DNA of 34,293 nucleotides, from contig JANWLS010000183.1 of assembly GCA_025450765.1 (NCBI GenBank), positions 1 through 34,293 on the forward strand, read 5' to 3'. A program made the position numbers and the translations under genes. Positions 18,281-25,513 of this stretch are shown piece after piece. Positions within the stretch are counted from its first letter, which is position 1; each line of letters begins with the position of its first letter. Origin of the DNA: Vicinamibacterales bacterium (GTDB lineage Bacteria; Acidobacteriota; Vicinamibacteria; Vicinamibacterales; CAVVIG01). Under the pieces are notes generated by a model. The model made no database searches. It was not told where the DNA came from and worked only from the letters and a program-made list of their open reading frames with translations.

Positions 18281-19324
18281 ATGCTCACGGCTGCGCGCGT
18301 CAAGGACCACGCGCGCAGTCTTGGCTTCGACCTCTGCGGCATCGCGCAGGCGGCGGTTCACCCGGAGCTGGCGCACTACCAGGCCTGGATCGACCGCGGG
18401 TACGCCGGCACGATGGCGTACCTGGAGCGCACCGCCGAACGGCGCGCCGACGTGCGCCACGTGCTCCCTTCCGCCCAATCGGTGATTGTCACCGGCACCA
18501 TCTATCACACCGACCGTCCCTATTCGACCGACATCCACGATGCGTCGCGCGCGCTTCTCGCGCGGTACGCCTGGGGCGACGATTATCACGACGTGATCGA
18601 GCGGCGCCTGGAGGCGCTGGTCGACTGGATGCGCGGTGAGGCCGGCGAGTCGTTCGAGGCCAAGCCGTACGTCGACACGGGGCCGGTGCAGGAGCGTGTC
18701 TACGCGCGCCATGCGGGTCTCGGCTGGATCGGCAAGAACACCTGCCTGATCAATCAGGAGCTCGGCTCCTGGCTCTTTCTCGCCGAGATCCTCTGCAGCC
18801 TGCCGCTCGAGCCCGACACCGCAGGGTTCGATCGCTGCGGGAGCTGCACCCTGTGCCTCGACTGGTGCCCGACGGGCGCGCTCGTCGCGCCGGGCGAGCT
18901 CGACGCCACGCGCTGCCTGTCGTATCTGACGATCGAGCTGAAGGGCGGCATGCCCGAGGCCTGGCGCGATCGGGTCGGCGAGCACGTGTACGGGTGCGAC
19001 ATCTGCCAGGACGTGTGCCCCTGGAATCTCGCGCCGGCGGTGTCGAGCGATCCCGCCTGGCAGCCGCGTCCGGGCCTGGATGGGCCGGCGCTGCTCGATC
19101 TCTGGCGGCTCTCCGACACCGCGCTGCGGGCGCTGATCAAGGGGAGTGCGATGACGCGCGCGAAGATCACCGGGCTGCGCCGGAATCTCGCCGTTGCCCT
19201 CGGCAACGCCGGCGATCGCGCCGCGATCGCCGAGCTGTCGCGCGATCGCGACGATGCGCCGTCGCTGCAGGATCCAATGGTGCGCGAACACGTCGCCTGG
19301 GCCATCGAAAAGCTGCAGGGGTAG
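18281..19324 (+). CDS. queG: Epoxyqueuosine reductase
   Basis: 347 aa; Fe-S motifs CGSCTLCLDWCPTGAL and CDICQDVCPWN; YVDTGPVQERVYARHAGLGWIGKNTCLIN. Confidence 0.95.
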   Translation: MLTAARVKDHARSLGFDLCGIAQAAVHPELAHYQAWIDRGYAGTMAYLERTAERRADVRHVLPSAQSVIVTGTIYHTDRPYSTDIHDASRALLARYAWGDDYHDVIERRLEALVDWMRGEAGESFEAKPYVDTGPVQERVYARHAGLGWIGKNTCLINQELGSWLFLAEILCSLPLEPDTAGFDRCGSCTLCLDWCPTGALVAPGELDATRCLSYLTIELKGGMPEAWRDRVGEHVYGCDICQDVCPWNLAPAVSSDPAWQPRPGLDGPALLDLWRLSDTALRALIKGSAMTRAKITGLRRNLAVALGNAGDRAAIAELSRDRDDAPSLQDPMVREHVAWAIEKLQG

Positions 19325-19341
19325 GCGCCGTCTTCAGGCCT

Positions 19342-19390
19342 GGACCTCGGATCTCGGACGTGGGACGTCGGACCCCGGACCCCGGACGCG
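19342..19390. repeat. GC-rich tandem 7-bp array between queG and algH
   Basis: GGACCTC GGATCTC GGACGTG GGACGTC GGACCCC GGACCCC GGACGCG, 7 consecutive units. Confidence 0.88.
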
Positions 19391-19400
19391 TCCCGTGTCA

Positions 19401-19406
19401 TATGAT
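19401..19406 (+). promoter_or_regulatory. -10-like TATGAT, 6 nt before algH ATG
   Basis: TATGAT-GATTCC-ATG. Confidence 0.45.
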
Positions 19407-19412
19407 GATTCC

Positions 19413-19976
19413 ATGCCTGACGAGCACTCCGACTCTCTCGCGCCGGCCTTGCTGCTTTCCATGCCGCAGCTCGCCGATCCGAACTTCGCGCGCAGCGTGA
19501 TCCTGCTGTGCCGGCACACGGTGGATGGTGCGTTCGGCCTCGTCATCAACCGGCAGCTTCCGCTGCCTGCGCGTGTGGTCGTCCAGGAGGATCCGGCGAC
19601 GACCTCCGAAAAAGAGGTGCCCGTCTGGCTGGGCGGTCCCGTCGAGCAGGAGCGGAGCTGGATTCTCCTCGGCGATGATCCCGGCGATGCGGAAGCGACG
19701 CCGATCATCGACGGGCTCTACGTCTCCACCTCGCCTGAGCTGCTGAAGCGCTTGACGGGCGGCGCGCTCCCGCGCGCGCGGCTCCTCGTCGGCTACGCCG
19801 GCTGGGGGCCCGGGCAGCTCGACGCCGAGTTGAAGCAGTCGGCGTGGCTCACGACCGACGTCACCATGGACCTCGTCTTCGAGACGCCGGCCGACAGCAT
19901 GTGGGAGACGGCGATCCGCCGCCTTGGCGCCGATCCCGCCACCCTGCAGATGGGCGGGCATGGGGGAGTGCATTAG
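19413..19976 (+). CDS. YqgE/AlgH family protein
   Basis: LAPALLLSMPQLADPNFARSVILLCRHTVDGAFGLVINRQL ... VWLGGPVEQERSWILL ... LLVGYAGWGPGQLDAELKQSAWL. Confidence 0.95.
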   Translation: MPDEHSDSLAPALLLSMPQLADPNFARSVILLCRHTVDGAFGLVINRQLPLPARVVVQEDPATTSEKEVPVWLGGPVEQERSWILLGDDPGDAEATPIIDGLYVSTSPELLKRLTGGALPRARLLVGYAGWGPGQLDAELKQSAWLTTDVTMDLVFETPADSMWETAIRRLGADPATLQMGGHGGVH

Positions 19977-21674
19977 ATGACAACGCGATGGGCCGCTCTC
20001 GTGGTCACGACGATGCTGGCGTGCGGGGGAGTGATCGCCGCCCAGGAGAAATCGATGCCCGATACCGCAACACTGCAGGCGATGACGGCGCGGTTCGCGC
20101 CCGTGGATCTCACGGTCGACCTCTCGGCGGTTCCCGCGCGTGAGCACCAGGTCCTGGCGAAGCTCGTCGAAGCGTCGCAGATCATGAACGCGATCTTCCT
20201 GCGCCAGGTCTGGGCCGGCAACGAGTCGCGGCTGTTCCAGCTGGCGGAGGATCACAGCGCGCTCGGGCAGGCGCGCCTGCACTACTTCCTGATCAACAAG
20301 GGGCCATGGTCGCGCCTCGATCACGACGAGCCGTTCCTCCCCGGTGTGCTGGCGACGAAGCCCGAGGGGGCGAACTTCTATCCGGCCGGGGCCACCAAGG
20401 CGGACGTGGCGGCCTGGATCGACAAGCTGCCGGCCGACCAGAAGGCACGAGCCACCGGATTTTTCACGACGATCCGCCGCACGGCCGACGGGGCGTTCAC
20501 GATCGTCCCCTACAGCCTGGAGTACCAGGGCGAACTGGCGCGGGCGGCGCAGTTGTTGCGTGATGCCGCGGCGCTCACGGCGGATCCGACGCTCAAGAGC
20601 TATCTCGAGAAGCGGGCCGACGCGTTCCTGACCGACGACTACTATCCGAGTGACGTCGCCTGGATGGAGCTCGACGGAGATATCGAGCCGACCATTGGTC
20701 CGTACGAGGTGTACGAGGACGGCTGGTTCAACTACAAGGCCGCCTTCGAGTCGTACATCACGGTGCGCGACGAAGCGGAGACGAAGAAGCTGCAGACGCT
20801 CGGGTCGCACCTGCAGGAAATCGAGAACACGCTGCCGATCGATCCCGGGTATCGGAATCCGCACCTGGGCGGCATGGCGCCGATCCGCGTCGTCAACGAG
20901 ATCTACGCCGCCGGCGACGGCAACGTCGGCGTCCAGACGGCCGCCTTCAACCTCCCGAACGACGAGCGCGTCATCCGGGAGAAGGGATCGAAGCGCGTGA
21001 TGCTGCGCAACGTGCAGCAGGCGAAGTTCAGGCTGACGCTCGTGCCGATTTCACGCGTGGTGCTCTCGCCGGCCGACCAGGCGAACGTGTCGTTCGACGC
21101 GTTCTTCACGCACACGGTGATGCACGAGCTGATGCACGGGCTCGGGCCGCACAACATCACGGTGAACGGGCAGGCGACCACCGTCCGCCAGGAGCTGAAG
21201 GACACCTACAGCGCCATCGAGGAAGCGAAGGCGGACATCTCGGGTCTCTTCGCCCTGCAGTACCTGATCGATCACGGGGTGCTCGACAAGTCGCTCGAAC
21301 GGACGATGTACACGACGTTCCTGGCGTCGGCGTTTCGATCGATCCGCTTCGGCATCAACGAGGCGCACGGACTCGGCCAGGCCGTGCAGCTCAATTACCT
21401 GCTCGATCACGGCGCGTTCGAGGTCCATGCCGACGGCACCTTCGCCGTGAATCCTGCGAAGATCCGCGACGGCGTCACGTCCCTCACGCACGAGTTCATG
21501 ACCATCGAAGCCGAGGGCAATGTGACGAAAGCGCGCGAGATGCTCAAGACGCTCGGCGTCATCCGGCCGCCGGTGCAGCACCTGCTGGACGCGCTGAAGT
21601 CGGTGCCGGTGGACATCGAGCCGCGCTTCACGACCGCGGACGGGCTGGTGGAGGCGGATCGGGGCGGGAATTGA
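19977..21674 (+). CDS. Exported M49 (dipeptidyl-peptidase III)-like metallopeptidase
   Basis: 565 aa; signal-like N-terminus; HTVMHELMHGLGPHNI zinc motif and downstream YSAIEEAKADISGLFAL. Confidence 0.82.
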   Translation: MTTRWAALVVTTMLACGGVIAAQEKSMPDTATLQAMTARFAPVDLTVDLSAVPAREHQVLAKLVEASQIMNAIFLRQVWAGNESRLFQLAEDHSALGQARLHYFLINKGPWSRLDHDEPFLPGVLATKPEGANFYPAGATKADVAAWIDKLPADQKARATGFFTTIRRTADGAFTIVPYSLEYQGELARAAQLLRDAAALTADPTLKSYLEKRADAFLTDDYYPSDVAWMELDGDIEPTIGPYEVYEDGWFNYKAAFESYITVRDEAETKKLQTLGSHLQEIENTLPIDPGYRNPHLGGMAPIRVVNEIYAAGDGNVGVQTAAFNLPNDERVIREKGSKRVMLRNVQQAKFRLTLVPISRVVLSPADQANVSFDAFFTHTVMHELMHGLGPHNITVNGQATTVRQELKDTYSAIEEAKADISGLFALQYLIDHGVLDKSLERTMYTTFLASAFRSIRFGINEAHGLGQAVQLNYLLDHGAFEVHADGTFAVNPAKIRDGVTSLTHEFMTIEAEGNVTKAREMLKTLGVIRPPVQHLLDALKSVPVDIEPRFTTADGLVEADRGGN

Positions 21675-22412
21675 CTACAACTCCGCAAGTTCCTCGAGCG
21701 TCCCCCGATTCAGCACCACGAACCCGTCCGGCTCGGTCCGGACGATCTGCTGCTTCCCCCAGCGGCTCATGATCCGGATGCAGGTTTCGATCGTCGTCCC
21801 GGCGAGGTCGGCGAGATCCTGGCGGGACAGCGCGACCGGGATGAAGAGGCCGCCGCGATCCGGGCGCCCGGACTGATCGGCCAGCTTGAGCATCGCGCGC
21901 GCGACGCGCGGCTCCACACGCGTGCCGCTCAATTCCGCGAGGCGGTTGGTGAGCTCGATCAACCGGTGCGTGAGGCCGAAGAGCAGGCCGCGGGCGAGCG
22001 TGGGGTGCGCCTCGAGCTCGGTGAAGAACGCCTGGCGCGGGATCATCACGCAGACCGTTTCTTCGAGCGCCGCCGCCGAGGCGGGAAACGGACGCCCTTC
22101 GTACGCCGCGACGGCTCCCAGCGGATCGCCGGGTCCGAAAATCTCCAGGATCACGTCCTTGCCGACGGGCGTCGACTTGTAGATCTTCACGCGCCCCTGC
22201 GCGATGGTGCAGAAGAAGTCCGAGTCGGCCCCTTCCTCGAAGATGACATCGCCGCGCTGGTAGGTCGCCACGCGCGCATGGCGCGCGAGCTTCGCCAGGT
22301 CCTCGCCGGCCAGCTTGCGGAACAGCGTCGTTGCATGCAGCAGTTGCTCAGCCGTCTTGGTCGTGACTGCCTCCTTTGGCTCGCCGGATGCCGGAGGTAG
22401 AATACCGCGCAT
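21675..22412 (-). CDS. Crp/Fnr family transcriptional regulator
   Basis: cNMP-binding region ([51 protein letters not shown]) and HTH ([23 protein letters not shown]); start uncertain (22412 or 22502). Confidence 0.93.
   Translation of the reverse strand: MRGILPPASGEPKEAVTTKTAEQLLHATTLFRKLAGEDLAKLARHARVATYQRGDVIFEEGADSDFFCTIAQGRVKIYKSTPVGKDVILEIFGPGDPLGAVAAYEGRPFPASAAALEETVCVMIPRQAFFTELEAHPTLARGLLFGLTHRLIELTNRLAELSGTRVEPRVARAMLKLADQSGRPDRGGLFIPVALSRQDLADLAGTTIETCIRIMSRWGKQQIVRTEPDGFVVLNRGTLEELAEL
22398..22403 (+). promoter_or_regulatory. -10-like TAGAAT, 7 nt before HIBADH-family ATG
   Basis: TAGAAT-ACCGCGC-ATG. Confidence 0.45.
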
Positions 22413-23343
22413 GCCGCCATTCGCGAACGCGTCGTCCACGTCCACCCGCATCGGCTGGATCGGCACCGGCGTCATGGGCGTGTCCATGTGTGGGCACCTC
22501 ATGGCGAAAGGCTATCCGGTCACGCTGTACAACCGCACGCGCGCCAAGGCGCAATCGCTCCTCGATCGTGGGGCGACCTGGGCCGACAGTCCCGAGGCGG
22601 TGGCGCGTGCCTCCGACATCGTCCTGACGATGGTGGGCTTTCCGCCGGACGTGCGGGAGGTGTATCTCGGGGCGCCGGGCCTCATGGCCGGTGCGCGCGC
22701 CGGGCACCTGTTCGTCGATTTCACGACCACGGATCCGGCGCTGAGCCGCGAGGTGGATGCGGCGGCGACCGCCGCGGGTGCGGCCGCCGTGGATGCGCCG
22801 GTCTCTGGCGGAGACGTCGGCGCGCGAAACGCGACGCTCTCGATCATGGTGGGTGGTGCGCCGGAGGCCGTGGAAGCCGCCCTTCCGCTCCTGCACATCG
22901 TCGGCAAGACAGTCGTGCACCAGGGGCCCGCCGGTGCCGGGCAGCACACGAAGATGTGCAACCAGATCACGATCGCCGGCACCATGATCGGCGTCTGCGA
23001 GGCGCTGCTCTACGGGCACAAGGCTGGTCTCGATCTCGAGACGATGCTGCGGTCGATCGGCGGAGGCGCGGCCGGCTGCTGGACGCTGGACAATCTCGCG
23101 CCCCGCATCCTGAAGCGGAACTTCGATCCCGGCTTCATGATCGATCACTTCATCAAGGATATGGGGATTGCGCTCGACGAGGCGCGCCGGATGCGCCTGT
23201 CGCTGCCGGGCCTGGCGCTCGTGCACCAGTTGTACGTGGCCGTGCAGGCGCAGGGACACGGCCGTGATGGCACGCATGCGCTCATGCTGGCGCTCGAGCA
23301 GATGTCGCACACCGAGGTGTCGCTCGGAGTGGCGCGGGTGTGA
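22411..23343 (+). CDS. NAD(P)-dependent 3-hydroxyisobutyrate/beta-hydroxyacid dehydrogenase family oxidoreductase
   Basis: [97 protein letters not shown]. Confidence 0.95.
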   Translation: MPPFANASSTSTRIGWIGTGVMGVSMCGHLMAKGYPVTLYNRTRAKAQSLLDRGATWADSPEAVARASDIVLTMVGFPPDVREVYLGAPGLMAGARAGHLFVDFTTTDPALSREVDAAATAAGAAAVDAPVSGGDVGARNATLSIMVGGAPEAVEAALPLLHIVGKTVVHQGPAGAGQHTKMCNQITIAGTMIGVCEALLYGHKAGLDLETMLRSIGGGAAGCWTLDNLAPRILKRNFDPGFMIDHFIKDMGIALDEARRMRLSLPGLALVHQLYVAVQAQGHGRDGTHALMLALEQMSHTEVSLGVARV

Positions 23344-23951
23344 CGGGCGGCCGTGTCCGCCCGCTGAAGCTGCTCGATCCGGCGGTCGTCCCGGGGCTGC
23401 TCGCGCGGCTCCGGCTCACGCGCCTGCTCGGTCGATTTCCGCCGCGGCCCATCTGGGCCGCGTTCATGTTCATCAACGGGTTCATCACGATCTGCATTCT
23501 CTCGGGCGTGGCCGAGCTCTCGAACACCCCGTTCATCTTTCCGTCGCTCGGCCCGACGGCCATTCTCTTCTTCGCGACACCGCTGTCCCCGTCGGCGAGC
23601 CCGCGCCACACCATCATCGGCCACGCCATCGGCATCGTCTGCGGGTACGGGGCGCTCGTCCTGACCGGATTGCAGCATCACCCGGCGGCGCTGCAGGTGG
23701 GGGTGAACGAGCCGCGCATCCTGGCGGCCGCGCTGTCGCTCGCCGCCACGAGCGCGCTGATGATCCTCCTCAAGGCGGCGCATCCACCCGCCGGCGCGAC
23801 GACGCTCATCGTGTCGCTCGGGATCGTGACGCGGCCGTTCTACCTCGGCGTGATCGAGATCGCCGTCGCGCTCTTGACCGTGCAGGCGGTCGTCATCAAT
23901 CGGCTGGCAGGGCTGGACTATCCCTTCTGGGTGGCACGCGCGCCGGACTAA
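23340..23951 (+). CDS. HPP family membrane protein
   Basis: 203 aa; [51 protein letters not shown] start overlapping previous stop. Confidence 0.9.
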   Translation: MTGGRVRPLKLLDPAVVPGLLARLRLTRLLGRFPPRPIWAAFMFINGFITICILSGVAELSNTPFIFPSLGPTAILFFATPLSPSASPRHTIIGHAIGIVCGYGALVLTGLQHHPAALQVGVNEPRILAAALSLAATSALMILLKAAHPPAGATTLIVSLGIVTRPFYLGVIEIAVALLTVQAVVINRLAGLDYPFWVARAPD

Positions 23952-25380
23952 TCCAGGCGTGGCGGAGGATCCAGGCGGTATCGATGCCGCCCAGGACCGC
24001 CGCCGCGAAGAGCACCCACGCGCCCGCCACGAGCAACGGTACGGCATCGAACGCAAACCCACCGGCCAGGCACGGAACGCCAATGAGCCACGACCAGAAG
24101 ATGAGCCGCTGCAGCGGATGCGAAGCCAGCGCATCGGGCGGGGTCAGATCTTGTTTCTTGCGCACTTGATCAGGGGGCAGAGGGGTCAGATCTTGTTTCT
24201 TGCGCACTTGATCAGGAGTGCAAGAAACAAGATCTGACCCCTTGAAGCGTGCGAAGGCGTGATACCAGGCGAAAATCGGCAGAATCCGCGCCTGCACGCC
24301 GACGATGATTTGCGCGAGAAAGCCCACGAGACCGCAGATGCCGTAGGCCGAGGCCAGCTGCAGCGTCCAGTCGTTCATCGGGGCGATCGCGAGGACGAGA
24401 CCGAACACGCAGCTCACCGCGAGATATCCCATCGCGATCGCGACATGACGCACGGCGCAGTCCGGCTGCGGCCGCCGCACCGGCACGGGACGCCGATGCC
24501 GGGTCATCCAGACCACGTGCGACAGGAACGCGGCGAAGCCCGCGACGATGATCGCACCGAACACGACGGTCCATCGGCTCTCTTTCAGTAACGCAACGAA
24601 CAGACCGGCCGTTCCAGCTTCGAGCAGGATGGCACTGACGTAGAGCGAGCGCCCGTCGGGCATCGCCGCGGGCAGCACCATCGGCAGCAGGCGGTAGGCC
24701 AGGCCGACGACCATGAGACTCGCCCAGCCGATGGCGGCCAGGTGGGCATGGGCGAAGACGTTGGTCAGCACGTAGCCAGAGAGAATCGGGTGGACCTTGT
24801 CGATCGCGAGCAGGATGCCCATGGTGGCTGCCGCGAGGATATTCGCGAAGGCGAGCAGGATGTGCACCTTCACGGAGCGCGGCGCGCGCGCGCGGGCCAC
24901 GCGAGGCAGCAGGCGCGCGGCCATCAGGGTGAAGCCGGCCGCGACGACGCCGGCCGACCAGCCCATCCCGCCGTACTCGCCGATCCAGAAATGGCCCGCC
25001 ATGCCGATGATGCCGGTCAGCAGCAGGCCGAAGATCCAGTAGTCGATCTGGCGCGCGGGCATCGGCATGCGCAGCGCCATCGGTCCCACCAGGTAGAGGG
25101 CCCCGATGATCGACAGGCTGATCCAGCCGAGCGTCACGAGGTGCACGAGCGCGATCAGGTGATGGTGATAGAAGAAGCCGCCGATGGCGCGTGGATCGAT
25201 CGCCGTGACGAGGAAGGCGAGCGCGAGCGCGACGTGCGCGGAGCCGAAGTACAGGACCGGCAGCCATCGCGGCGGCAGCGCATCAGGATCGATGCCCGTG
25301 CGCGGTTCGGTCGAGCTCGAACGCGAAGGTGGGCTCGATACGGTCGAGTCCTCGCGACGTTGATGAGTCACACTGTGCAA
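23896..25380 (-). CDS. Polytopic His-rich membrane protein (NnrS / haem-copper oxidase subunit I-like), carrying an in-frame repeat insertion
   Basis: 494 aa, about 12 TM segments, FFYHHHLIALVHLVTLGW, YVLTNVFAHAHLAAIGWASLMVVGLAYRLLPMVLP; 34-residue hydrophilic insert with QVRKKQDLTP twice; TTG start. Confidence 0.75.
   Translation of the reverse strand: MHSVTHQRREDSTVSSPPSRSSSTEPRTGIDPDALPPRWLPVLYFGSAHVALALAFLVTAIDPRAIGGFFYHHHLIALVHLVTLGWISLSIIGALYLVGPMALRMPMPARQIDYWIFGLLLTGIIGMAGHFWIGEYGGMGWSAGVVAAGFTLMAARLLPRVARARAPRSVKVHILLAFANILAAATMGILLAIDKVHPILSGYVLTNVFAHAHLAAIGWASLMVVGLAYRLLPMVLPAAMPDGRSLYVSAILLEAGTAGLFVALLKESRWTVVFGAIIVAGFAAFLSHVVWMTRHRRPVPVRRPQPDCAVRHVAIAMGYLAVSCVFGLVLAIAPMNDWTLQLASAYGICGLVGFLAQIIVGVQARILPIFAWYHAFARFKGSDLVSCTPDQVRKKQDLTPLPPDQVRKKQDLTPPDALASHPLQRLIFWSWLIGVPCLAGGFAFDAVPLLVAGAWVLFAAAVLGGIDTAWILRHAWISPARVPPRRDSPALPAD
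24140..24241. repeat. REP-like palindromic composite: direct duplication (42-bp period) plus inverted copy, inside CDS
   Basis: GGGGTCAGATCTTGTTTCTTGCGCACTTGATCAGG at 24140-24174 and 24182-24216; inverted AGTGCAAGAAACAAGATCTGACCCC at 24217-24241; 22-bp perfect hairpin stem 24182-24203/24220-24241. Confidence 0.95.
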
Positions 25381-25403
25381 AATGTCCGTGCGGCCGCAGA
25401 CGA

Positions 25404-25423
25404 GAAGAGTAGAATAACTCTTC
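25404..25423. promoter_or_regulatory. Operator-like dyad overlapping a TAGAAT -10-like hexamer
   Basis: GAAGAGT-AGAATA-ACTCTTC, perfect 7-bp arms; TAGAAT at 25410-25415; in the divergent intergenic region. Confidence 0.5.
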
Positions 25424-25513
25424 CCGACACGACCGCTCCTCGACGAACGGCCCTGACGGTGATGGGCGCGACCGACATCTCACCCCGGATGCGGTGAACG
25501 GAACACGGCGGCG

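Noticed and set aside
16984-19291. Long alternative-frame ORFs (551 aa plus, 690 aa minus) over acnA/queG
   Set aside because: Shadow ORFs of two unambiguous enzymes.
24140-24216. Possible CRISPR-like repeat pair
   Set aside because: Only two direct copies, spacer 7 nt, third copy inverted, and inside an intact CDS; fits a REP-type element.
24885-24925. GCGCGCGCGC-rich stretch as a possible Z-DNA or repeat element
   Set aside because: Falls in coding sequence for Arg/Ala residues; explained by codon usage.
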